Source of the DNA: Psychromonas sp. MB-3u-54
GTDB taxonomy: Bacteria > Pseudomonadota > Gammaproteobacteria > Enterobacterales > Psychromonadaceae
DNA: 64,000 nt
Reading direction: 5' to 3'
NCBI RefSeq assembly: GCF_002836415.1
Contig: NZ_PJBP01000120.1
Location: forward strand, 21,599 to 85,598
Both the position numbers and the translations under genes were made by a program. A model generated the notes under the pieces. It worked only from the letters and a program-made list of their open reading frames with translations. It made no database searches and was not told the DNA's origin. Positions 9,566 through 18,016 of this stretch are shown here, piece by piece; within the stretch, counting starts at the first letter, position 1, and each line of letters starts with the position of its first letter.

Positions 9566-12500
9566 TTAGTTCTGATCATATCCATATTCCTCATGTGGCC
9601 GAAATGCATACAACTCAGTTAATCGTTGCACCCATAGAGCAATATCTCCGCTTCTTTCCTTGCGGGTTATTCCTCCAGCACTCAATTTCTCTCCTCTCAT
9701 TAATGCAGTGATATAACGCAGACATTCTAGATAATTAAATCGCTGGATAACTTCGTATGGATCTCTTATCTCATCTTCCAATCCAGTGTAATTGAGTACC
9801 ATATTAAATCGGTAAATATCCTTTCTTAGCTCACGAGGCATATGGACTTGAGATCTACTGTCATCACTTTTGTTCGAGAGAACTGATTTGAAATCATTCA
9901 TAATATCTTGCAGCTGCGAAAATGGCGGAGTTAATGCCAGAAATTCAGCCGTTTGCTCTAACTTATCTCGCCATGCAAGCTTGCGAAGCCAATGCTCCGG
10001 CAATTGCTCAATACCATAAAATGCTCCGGCTAACTGCCCAAATATGGCGGCGGTGGTATCCGCATCATCGCCAAGGTTTGCGGCTAATAAAGCGCCCTGT
10101 TCAAAACTGTCGCTGTTTGCAAAACACCATAAAGCCGCTTCCAGAGAATCAACAACAAAGCCTGTTCCTCTTATTTGGCTTCTCTCTTTCTTTAAGAAAC
10201 TGCCCGCTACAATTTTCTCCATATCGGTACTTAGATCGATATTGGGATCGGTAAATGCAACCGCAAGCCCTTTAAACAGCGAGACTTTACTTTGCTCACC
10301 ATCAAAAATCTGAAACAGTAACCAGGCCATAATCTGACAACCTTCAATTGCTCTTGCCTCAGCATGTGTGACGATCGAAGATAACCTGGCTTTGTCTAAC
10401 AGTTCAGCTAACTCAACCTTTTTAACGGGTGAATAAAATATCGCAACCGGAGCAAGACGCATCAGACTGCCGTTCCCCGCGCTATAAGCTTCTTGACTGC
10501 CCGCATTTGCATCTTTTGTCGCTGAATATTTATCGATAGCAGCTGAAACTGTATTGCCGATATCAAAACATATTCCGGTAACCGAGTTTTCACCCAGATC
10601 TCGCCATTTTTTATAACGCTGCATTTGATCTTCAGCATTATGTCTACCCACTGCAAGCAAACTATCAGCCAGACAAAGTGCCATTGATGTATCATCCGTC
10701 CATTGACCAGCCTCTAAGCGGAAAGGTCCTCCGCCAACCATATCGGTTAATGGCTGATAACTGTCTTTGGCTTTAAACTCCAGGGTGGTTCCCAATGCAT
10801 CGCCAAGTGCAAGACCCAATAAAGAACCCTTAGCTTTGGAGATAAACTTAGCTCGTAATGCTTCATCATAGGTTGGTGAATCAGCCTCTTTCTCAGATTC
10901 ATTCTTAACCCATTCATTTTTAACCATGGCAGTGATATGGCTGGCAACTCTTCTGCACACTGATACTGCATGATCCCTTTCTATGCCTTGAATGTATTTT
11001 TCAGTAAAATAAAGATACATAGTCAGTTCATCTTCTTTTTGAGCACCCGCAAGCTTAAGTACATCCTCTAGATAATTATCATATTCAATCTTCAAAACTG
11101 AGTTTCGTGGCGCCCATTCATGTTTAAGAATTGCACCTATTTTTTCGAGTAAAGACTCAGAGAGTTCCTCATTCAGCTCCGGCAGCGCAATAGTCTCAAG
11201 GTATTCGCTTAAAATGTTATCGACTCCCAGCCAAACGATAATATCTGCATTGACCAAATCAATCGCGCAAAAATTATCTTCAGATATCAGCTGATCAGCA
11301 CTTTTCCAAGACGTCACATTCACCACATAACCATTAAGTATTTTACCGGGGGACGCGGCATTAAAATCAACACAAACCACCTTATCCCCGACACAATAAG
11401 GAACGGTGGAATTAAGCGTATAAAGACCAATAACAACAGGCACATCCTGCTCCTTATTGAAGCGGGTATGCATAGCCTGTACAGGCAGATCCGGAATACA
11501 ATCTCCTTCGGCATTTGCCACAACAGCAAGATCTCTTAAGGTTTTAATATCTTCTTGCGCTTTCCACCAACCGACGCGGATATTTTTTCGCTCAATCTGA
11601 TTTTTATCTTTAAATGAACAGCCTTCAGGCAGCGCGATTTCAGGCCCTTTTAACAAGGTTTCACAAAGCTGATATAACTCATGTTCAGGGTCAAAGGCAG
11701 CATACCAATACTCGGTTTTCAGACTGCTATCATCATTCAGATAGGGACGGATTTTATCGATAGATTCCTGATGCCAACAAGCATGGATCACGCGCACATC
11801 GGCAAAATCCATAAACAAAGGCAAGGTTTTAAACCACTCAAGCCATTGATAATATTGCCTGGAATCTTCACCCACTTGTTCAAGAAATAATTGATGCTGC
11901 CGACGGTTGCCCGATTTGTTTCTATCCCGACAATAACTGCCGTCTGGCTTTTTAAGGCTCCAGCCAATGGCGTTAAACTCGTGGTTGCCCATTACGCAAT
12001 AAGCCAGTCTTTTATCAACTAGATCTTTAATATGATTTAGCAGTGAAAGGTGATCACCTCCCCAGTCAGGTTTATTGTCAATAAGATCACCCAGAAATAC
12101 TAATCTGCCGTAGGAGAAAGCATTGTCAGGCTCTGATTCAATATAACCGCAATGCGTTAAGAGATCGGTCAATTTTTCGTATTGAGCGTGGATATCACCG
12201 ATAAAAAACAGCTCTTCTACATTTCTTGGCAACATCATTTTTTTAAAAGCCAAAACCTTGCTGACATCATTTAAACGCTGCTCAATAAGAGGCAAGCCTT
12301 TTCTTACCCACCATTGTGAACTAATGCAGCCACCGGACATTCCCCCTTTATCAAATGCCTTTATATGCACGTCATCTTGCGATTTATCAGAACGACCGGA
12401 TAAATCTACACCAAACTCTTCAAGGTGATTACGTATCTCACGCAGCAATTGTTCACCCGTTGATTCATCGCTAGCGCTGGTCAATTTGTCCTTTAACCAA

Positions 12501-12592
12501 TCCCATAACATAGGATCACCTCGATGGCCCCATTGCTCTGGCTTTTTAAAGACACGATCTAAATATTTAGACGGAATAGTTGTTTTATTCAT
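9566..12592 (-). CDS. QWG domain - metallophosphatase - ADP-ribosylglycohydrolase fusion
   Basis: A 1008-residue cytoplasmic multidomain protein with an AGAGG ribosome site. Residues 15-110 are the QWG domain (EQWGHRGDPMLW ... GGMSGGCISSQWW). Residues 125-425 are a PPP-like phosphatase (FFIGDIHAQ, VFLGDLIDN, VMGNHEFNAIGW, VIHACWH). Residues 485-565 are an unknown helical domain (WAPRNS...VCRRVA). Residues 583 to about 890 are an ADP-ribosylglycohydrolase of the DraG family, with GLALGDALG, QWTDDTSMAL and NLGDDADTTAA metal ligands intact. The last about 80 residues (LRYITALMRGEKLS) weakly resemble DUF6508. The phosphatase domain reads IGLY where the free paralogue reads IGHY, so it may be catalytically dead. 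The set suggests reversal or sensing of ADP-ribosylation, which is inference. Confidence 0.85.
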   Translation of the reverse strand: MNKTTIPSKYLDRVFKKPEQWGHRGDPMLWDWLKDKLTSASDESTGEQLLREIRNHLEEFGVDLSGRSDKSQDDVHIKAFDKGGMSGGCISSQWWVRKGLPLIEQRLNDVSKVLAFKKMMLPRNVEELFFIGDIHAQYEKLTDLLTHCGYIESEPDNAFSYGRLVFLGDLIDNKPDWGGDHLSLLNHIKDLVDKRLAYCVMGNHEFNAIGWSLKKPDGSYCRDRNKSGNRRQHQLFLEQVGEDSRQYYQWLEWFKTLPLFMDFADVRVIHACWHQESIDKIRPYLNDDSSLKTEYWYAAFDPEHELYQLCETLLKGPEIALPEGCSFKDKNQIERKNIRVGWWKAQEDIKTLRDLAVVANAEGDCIPDLPVQAMHTRFNKEQDVPVVIGLYTLNSTVPYCVGDKVVCVDFNAASPGKILNGYVVNVTSWKSADQLISEDNFCAIDLVNADIIVWLGVDNILSEYLETIALPELNEELSESLLEKIGAILKHEWAPRNSVLKIEYDNYLEDVLKLAGAQKEDELTMYLYFTEKYIQGIERDHAVSVCRRVASHITAMVKNEWVKNESEKEADSPTYDEALRAKFISKAKGSLLGLALGDALGTTLEFKAKDSYQPLTDMVGGGPFRLEAGQWTDDTSMALCLADSLLAVGRHNAEDQMQRYKKWRDLGENSVTGICFDIGNTVSAAIDKYSATKDANAGSQEAYSAGNGSLMRLAPVAIFYSPVKKVELAELLDKARLSSIVTHAEARAIEGCQIMAWLLFQIFDGEQSKVSLFKGLAVAFTDPNIDLSTDMEKIVAGSFLKKERSQIRGTGFVVDSLEAALWCFANSDSFEQGALLAANLGDDADTTAAIFGQLAGAFYGIEQLPEHWLRKLAWRDKLEQTAEFLALTPPFSQLQDIMNDFKSVLSNKSDDSRSQVHMPRELRKDIYRFNMVLNYTGLEDEIRDPYEVIQRFNYLECLRYITALMRGEKLSAGGITRKERSGDIALWVQRLTELYAFRPHEEYGYDQN

Positions 12593-12649
12593 AGAAGCCT
12601 CTTAAAGGAAAACTTTTTCCTTTTATGATTACAGTCTCTTATTTACTGG

Positions 12650-12709
12650 CTAAGTTGATAAACATGCAGTCAATACAAGTGCAGTTATTGCTATCAGTAG
12701 TGTTTTCAT
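12650..12709 (-). CDS. Possible 19-residue lipopeptide
   Basis: ATG to TAG encodes MKTLLIAITALVLTACLST. This is a perfect miniature lipoprotein signal with lipobox LTAC and almost nothing after the cysteine. The upstream AGAAAG is a weak ribosome site. It could be an entericidin-like peptide or the stub of a lost lipoprotein gene. It is too short for firm support. Confidence 0.25.
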   Translation of the reverse strand: MKTLLIAITALVLTACLST

Positions 12710-13313
12710 TTTTCTTTCTGTTTGTAAGATCTCGGATAACTAAACATCAATAACAACTGTTATTTTGTTAGCTCCCCTGCGTCAGCCTATAATCTTTAGC
12801 CTTCCTCCAGCAACAAAGGCCAATTTCCCTGGATGAGTCCCTGAATGTCTGTTGCAAAGACAATGTCACCATCTTCAGAAAAATAGGAGTTTGCCATCAT
12901 CGATTAGATGAATTCTCCTTTGACTGTCGACGTTTAATTAAAAAATACTGATGATGAAAATTAAAAGAAATAACTAAATAATATCCAAATTCGCTATTCG
13001 TGGGCAGACTTGTTATCACCACGGCGATCAGCATGGAATTTATCAAGAATTAACTGGTCAACTACAGCCGTGAATGCACGACTGCTGAATTTGTCGTAAA
13101 TATTGGCGGTCGGTAATACCAGCAAACACAACTCACGATAAAGAGAACCAATAATTTTTTACACATAATAGCGCAATTAAACCATTGAGCTTTGTGCGCA
13201 CTGACTGCATATCGTTCTGCATAGGCACCCAGCTCCGCAAGTTGAGGCTACTTACCGCGTATAGGCTAAAAGTTATGTGATGTTTTCAAATGTACCTACT
13301 CCCAATATGTAAC
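12710..13313. other. Decayed region between the QWG cluster and the CARF gene
   Basis: No complete gene. A 34-codon minus frame at 12796-12900 (MMANSYFSEDGDIVFATDIQ...) and a coding-like minus stretch near 13060-13240 (ELGAYAERYAVSAHKAQWFN) are broken by stops. They look like the remains of one or two lost genes whose family I cannot name. This gap separates the CoCoNuT-like block from the QWG cluster, so the two need not be one operon. Confidence 0.4.
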
Positions 13314-14438
13314 TTAGCTGATTTCAATCTCAATATTTTGTTTTACAGCTTCGGCATGGTAATAACTGATATTTTCAATGGTTTCTGATTTTATTTCAAT
13401 TTTATTAACCAGGCCATTGGGCAATGCTTTTTTCAACTTAGCATTGATGGCAGAGCGGTTTTGTTGCACAAAAGTATTTTCCATGGCTTTTAATTGCCTA
13501 AAGTCGCCATCATTAAAATCTTCCGGCTCTAAACCAAAGCTGCTTTTAAAAACGCGAGGATCACTGGCTACTTGTTTAAACTCAGACAAGAATGAGATGG
13601 CATGTTGTTTGTTTTGATCAAAGTGTCGATCCACTTTAATGCCTTCTTTTTGCTGCGTCAGCCAATGATAAAATGCGAGTTCTTTAGGTGATAGTTTTAT
13701 ATCCACCCCGGTAATTGATAGTGTTTTTGCTTTACGGGTTAACGTAATGGCTAAGCTTTTACTGTGCGTTGCATTAAGCGTTGAGACGGTTTGGCTAAAG
13801 GACATTTTCCCCATGGAATTAATCAACTGCGCATCCACTGATTCACGCATGCGCACAAAGGGGATCTCAGCCAAGGTAACCACCGCTTGGCTTGTATCTA
13901 ACTTCCCTTGACCGTATTTTCCTGTTATCAAATGACTCTGTTTAGTTGGATAATAAAAGTCTTTTACAAATTCAAATTCATCATTTACAAAAACATGGCT
14001 TAATGTGTCTTGCGGCCGACCCAGCAATGACATCGCATAACCTAAATAAAAAGCCATGGTTTTACGTCCTCCAGCAATAGAGGCATGTATGGCAAGATTA
14101 TTGTTTTGCGTTAAGTCGAATACTTTACGGGTGATAAAGTCGGCCATAAAAGTTTGGTCTGCAATGCTTTTGGCATCATCAATGGGCTCACCTTGGTCAT
14201 TTTCAATCAGCCAAATATGTGACTCATCAAACTTGATCGGCGGCATATCATATTCTTTTTGCAGTGCAGCCAAATGACCATTTTCAAACAAACCTTCACA
14301 CAACATGTTTTTAGCGCCTAAAGTTGTAATGATGTACATTTCCTCGGGAAATGTTTTTCCTTCAGTATGCAAGGCATATAGGGTTTCGGTGACCACCTGC
14401 GGGCTTGCACCCGTAATCGCTAGCAATATCTTTTTCAT
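13314..14438 (-). CDS. CARF-domain protein of the Cas_NE0113 family (possible ring nuclease or regulator)
   Basis: A 374-residue protein that begins MKKILLAITGASPQVVTETL, the hallmark opening of the CRISPR-associated NE0113 family (PF09623/TIGR02584), a CARF (Rossmann) fold that binds cyclic oligoadenylates in type III CRISPR systems. A second CARF signature, HASIAGGRKTMAFYLGYAMS, follows around residue 125. The C-terminal part starts LSPKELAFYHWL and looks like a winged-helix region. No HEPN RxxxxH motif is obvious, so it is more likely a ring nuclease or ligand-controlled regulator than an RNase. No cas10, other cas gene or CRISPR array is present. The context is a McrBC-type CoCoNuT-like operon, where CARF proteins are known companions. 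Confidence 0.88.
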   Translation of the reverse strand: MKKILLAITGASPQVVTETLYALHTEGKTFPEEMYIITTLGAKNMLCEGLFENGHLAALQKEYDMPPIKFDESHIWLIENDQGEPIDDAKSIADQTFMADFITRKVFDLTQNNNLAIHASIAGGRKTMAFYLGYAMSLLGRPQDTLSHVFVNDEFEFVKDFYYPTKQSHLITGKYGQGKLDTSQAVVTLAEIPFVRMRESVDAQLINSMGKMSFSQTVSTLNATHSKSLAITLTRKAKTLSITGVDIKLSPKELAFYHWLTQQKEGIKVDRHFDQNKQHAISFLSEFKQVASDPRVFKSSFGLEPEDFNDGDFRQLKAMENTFVQQNRSAINAKLKKALPNGLVNKIEIKSETIENISYYHAEAVKQNIEIEIS

Positions 14439-14545
14439 CTCAACTTTCCATCAATAACAATATTTAACTGTACCCAAAGAGTGACTGTGATACTAGCTTT
14501 AACCGCTTATTTTTTGATTTATATTTCATATGGTTAGATGATTTT

Positions 14546-16138
14546 CTAACGTTTTGCTTTGCGTGCGCTTTTCTTCGCTTGTTGCAGTTTCTTTCTATCG
14601 ACTGATTTTTTGCAATCCTTTTGGCACACCACACTATTATCCCGCATTAATGCTTTGCCTTTTGGGGATTTTATAAACTGCTGCGCATCAACACAGCCAT
14701 TTTTTGCTGATTCCCTGATCAGTAATTTCAATGAATGAGGTGATTTTACTTTGTGATCTTCTTGCAGCTTTTGCCAAATTAACATTGCAAGGTCAAACTG
14801 CATCTGTGGTTTACTTTCTTCACTAGTGCAATATAGCGCTTTGCTTGAAATATCTAATGCAAGATCTGAATGTTCAGGTTGATCTTTTAATAGATGAAAC
14901 AGCTTATCTTGGTAGTAAAGGAAAGCAGGAAGTTGCTCATGACTCTCAACCATGACATTCAAACCTTTCTCTGGTTTGGGATTTTTACCCCAATAACCAT
15001 AATAATCACAATAACCTTGAAAGTATTTCACACCCTCTGACTGATGTGATTGCGCACTAATGAGTGCTGTTTTTACCTGTTTTTGGAGTAGTTGATTTTC
15101 TTTATCGTTTTCCAAAAGATCTAATTTATGCGCGAGGTCCAAGGTAAAAGACTGTTTTACCTTGGCATTAATGCCGGCATCAACCCACTTTAAATACTGC
15201 TTTTGGTCTTTTTCGTAGTAATAAGTTTGCAGCGCTTTAATTGCATCGTGGTTGGCTTTTTCAGCTGCTTGGTGCATGAAGTTAATACCACGTTTATGTT
15301 GAGAATTATGTAACAGGTATGCCGCATATTGAGATGCTACTTCACCTGATTCATCATTTGCTAAAGCTTCTTTAAAACAGCTTTCAACGGTTACATTTTC
15401 GGGTAATGGCAGGAATTTATTTTTATAAACCTCAGCATAAAGTAACCAGGTCTCATGGTGATCTTGCTTATGTGCACGAGCCAACCAGTAAGCTAAATCA
15501 TGCTGTAGCAATTGCATCTTTGCTTTATTTTCTTTGCCTGATAGTTGATTATGTTCAGTTGCTTGTTGCATCTTTGTTGCATAATGTTTAGCAAGTGAAT
15601 ATGTCGCTTCTTTATTACCTGAGAGTGATCCATAAATATCTTCTTGCAGCGCTAATTTAGTGGGTTCTTGCCACGTATTAAACTCAGAATCATTTTGCAT
15701 ATTTAATTTACAAGCAAGATATTGGGTGATCTCTAATAAGCTTTTCATCAAGTTATCTAACTTGTATTTGCTTAATACGTATTCACAGCTCCATGAACCA
15801 TCATAACGTTGTGAAATATGAGCACTGTTATTACCTTCAATACGTAACTTATTCAGTGTATCAAGAATATAACCAGGTACTTTATGACTACATGAAATTT
15901 GCTTTATTTTACTATTTAAGTCCCCGGCGACGGGAGGATGTAAACTTAGTTTTGCTCCTACTTCATGGCACCACAGTTCAACAAACATGCGCGCTTTTAA
16001 TAAACAGCAGGAGTGATCCGTTGAATAGTATTTTTCTACCTCTTGGCTTAAACGATAAAGTTCTGGAAAGCTATGCTCTATAAACAAATAGTTATTCGTC
16101 AATTGTGTGCTAGTTGGTAAGTATGCAAGTTGGCTCAT
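14546..16138 (-). CDS. DUF4145 protein with helical repeat (Sel1/TPR-like) C-terminus
   Basis: About 530 residues. ATG at 16138 is preferred (GAGGAT ribosome site); the frame also has TTG five codons upstream. Residues 40-145 form a DUF4145 domain (LLKARMFVELWCHEVGAKLS ... LRIEGNNSAH), a HEPN-like helical fold whose RxxGN-x-x-A-H signature also opens HsdR in this island (LRTLGNKAVH). The middle, about 170-500, carries irregular helical repeats of the Sel1/TPR kind (EVASQYAAYLLHNSQHKRGI, NHDAIKALQTYYYEKD). The last 25 residues are very basic (KKSARKAKR), fitting nucleic-acid binding. It lies between the McrC-like and CARF genes. Role unknown; a sensor or adaptor is my inference. Confidence 0.78.
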   Translation of the reverse strand: MSQLAYLPTSTQLTNNYLFIEHSFPELYRLSQEVEKYYSTDHSCCLLKARMFVELWCHEVGAKLSLHPPVAGDLNSKIKQISCSHKVPGYILDTLNKLRIEGNNSAHISQRYDGSWSCEYVLSKYKLDNLMKSLLEITQYLACKLNMQNDSEFNTWQEPTKLALQEDIYGSLSGNKEATYSLAKHYATKMQQATEHNQLSGKENKAKMQLLQHDLAYWLARAHKQDHHETWLLYAEVYKNKFLPLPENVTVESCFKEALANDESGEVASQYAAYLLHNSQHKRGINFMHQAAEKANHDAIKALQTYYYEKDQKQYLKWVDAGINAKVKQSFTLDLAHKLDLLENDKENQLLQKQVKTALISAQSHQSEGVKYFQGYCDYYGYWGKNPKPEKGLNVMVESHEQLPAFLYYQDKLFHLLKDQPEHSDLALDISSKALYCTSEESKPQMQFDLAMLIWQKLQEDHKVKSPHSLKLLIRESAKNGCVDAQQFIKSPKGKALMRDNSVVCQKDCKKSVDRKKLQQAKKSARKAKR

Positions 16139-16186
16139 GGTTATTATCCTCAAATTGTGTGAAATCCCTTGAGTTTAATAATAAAG

Positions 16187-16207
16187 ACGCCACAAAATTT
16201 GTGGCGT
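16187..16207 (-). terminator. Hairpin after the McrC-like gene
   Basis: ACGCCAC...GTGGCGT forms a stem, extendable by the AAA/TTT pairs, in the 93-bp gap downstream of the McrC-like gene. On the minus strand it is followed by TCTTTATTATT, an imperfect T tract. It may reduce read-through into the DUF4145 and CARF genes. Confidence 0.55.
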
Positions 16208-16231
16208 TAACAAGCTTGTGAAGTATTGGGG

Positions 16232-18016
16232 TTAATCAGCAGATAAAGAAAATGTATAACGATCGCCACTATCTCTTCCGTCATTTACTACGAAATATGA
16301 TGATTGATTGGACTGGTGTATCCAAACAGTTCGGCACTCTTTGTTATCACAGCTACCTTTAAAATCTCCATTTTCATTGATTGTAAATGATTTATCTTTA
16401 GCCTTTTGGGTACAATATGGGCAACAACGAATAAAATGGGATATTACATTCTTTGCTCTAATGCATTTTGATACATTGCTTTTATTTTGGTTATTGACAA
16501 GGTCTACTTGTTTCTGTGTTAATGGGTTAATTAGCTTATGATTTTCAGGTAATTCTTTTTTAATGAGTGTTGGTACTTTGCCTGGTAACGATGCATTAAA
16601 CACCTCCAAGGTCCACTTCCAAATACTTTGGACGAGTACACTTGCGAGTCTCTCTTTGCCGAGCAAATTTAATGGAGATAACTCAACAACCTTTAATCTA
16701 TTTTGTGGGTATAGAAGCTGAGGTGTTATAAGTACTATTGGATTATTTTGATGTGTAAATAAAGATTTATCACTTCCTAAGTCATTACCACAAAGTGGTT
16801 CTGCTAAAACAACTATTCGGCTAATACTTATGCCATTATACTTTATGTTCAGCACGCCTAGTTCATGTTGTTCAATAACTAACTCAAGTCCATTACCAAT
16901 ATTTAACAAAGCCATTTGACTATCTGTTTGCCAACCAATATCGTCAAATATCTGTTTAACAATCATTACAACATAAGCGTAATATTCTTTCTGTTGCTGT
17001 TGTTTTTGAGCAATGACTTGAGATGAATTGAGCCGCTCTTTAAATGATAATTTAGACCATGTACGCCATACACTTGCCATTCGTTGATAGTTATCATCAT
17101 GCATTAAAATATTAGTTGGTTTTAATGATATACCAACCTGAATATTTTGTGGGATTGACCGATATAACGCTGCGTTTTTCATTTGAATCAGTTTGGAACG
17201 ATATTTAGTCACAAAATCCATTTGCTCAATGCTTTGTTCTTTTAATAAGCCAACTGCTTTTTCATTAAATGCCCTGCCCCAGTCTTTGGTTATTTGGGTA
17301 ATATAATGATGCCCCTTACCTTCAGCATCAAGATCATTGAAAGCTTTTATAATATTCAAAATTTGGTTTAGTCTTGCTTGAGCCCCTGCTAAATAGTGCA
17401 GCAGGTGATCAATTAAACGGGCATATACTACATTTTCATAAATTTTTATTTCATCTTCACTGACTTTAGCCATCAATTTTTTAGGAATAATTCCTGTAAA
17501 AGTACGTTGTTGCCAGCACTCTGAGTGCGCTACTAAATGTGTTTGATAGTTTGAGGCATAGCGCTTTACCCTACTGGTAGCTAGTAGCTCAACATCATAT
17601 CGCATGCTCATTCTGGGACTTTGGTTGATTGTTTGAAAAATACCATATTCAAAAGATTTTTCTATCGATTGATCTAACTCAGTACGTGCAATAAATTTTG
17701 CAATTTCAGGAGGTAACAAATGGCTAAAACCAGTAAGATCTTGGATTTGAAATTTTGAATTGATATGTTCTATCGCGTCGTAAGCTACGGCTAACGCTGC
17801 AACAGATCTTATTTTATCTTCAGTCCCTTGATGTTGTTCGTTAGCATCAAAAGTAACCGTCAGCTTATCGACTTGATGCCCGCCTGTACCATCGTCAAAC
17901 AAAATATTCCGCTTGTTTGGTTGATTGTCCTCCATAAGCACATAAAGCCCAGATGACAGTGTTATATCGTGCTCTACGGATAGCAATGTGCCAGTTAGAC
18001 GCGAATAAAGTTTCAT
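16232..18016 (-). CDS. McrC-like (CnuC-type) protein with C-terminal zinc ribbon
   Basis: A 594-residue partner of the coiled-coil AAA protein just upstream; its ATG shares one base with that gene's stop (TAATG), the usual tight McrB-McrC coupling. The first about 300 residues resemble the DUF2357/McrC N-terminal region. A beta-hairpin near residue 380 (LELVIEQHELGVLNIKY) sits where McrC proteins have the PD-(D/E)xK core, but reads E...NxK instead of D...(D/E)xK, so the nuclease may be degenerate. The end has a zinc ribbon, CCPYC ... CDNKEC, near residues 535-560. It probably acts as bridge or effector of the McrB-like ring. The assignment rests on gene order and weak sequence features. Confidence 0.7.
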   Translation of the reverse strand: MKLYSRLTGTLLSVEHDITLSSGLYVLMEDNQPNKRNILFDDGTGGHQVDKLTVTFDANEQHQGTEDKIRSVAALAVAYDAIEHINSKFQIQDLTGFSHLLPPEIAKFIARTELDQSIEKSFEYGIFQTINQSPRMSMRYDVELLATSRVKRYASNYQTHLVAHSECWQQRTFTGIIPKKLMAKVSEDEIKIYENVVYARLIDHLLHYLAGAQARLNQILNIIKAFNDLDAEGKGHHYITQITKDWGRAFNEKAVGLLKEQSIEQMDFVTKYRSKLIQMKNAALYRSIPQNIQVGISLKPTNILMHDDNYQRMASVWRTWSKLSFKERLNSSQVIAQKQQQQKEYYAYVVMIVKQIFDDIGWQTDSQMALLNIGNGLELVIEQHELGVLNIKYNGISISRIVVLAEPLCGNDLGSDKSLFTHQNNPIVLITPQLLYPQNRLKVVELSPLNLLGKERLASVLVQSIWKWTLEVFNASLPGKVPTLIKKELPENHKLINPLTQKQVDLVNNQNKSNVSKCIRAKNVISHFIRCCPYCTQKAKDKSFTINENGDFKGSCDNKECRTVWIHQSNQSSYFVVNDGRDSGDRYTFSLSAD

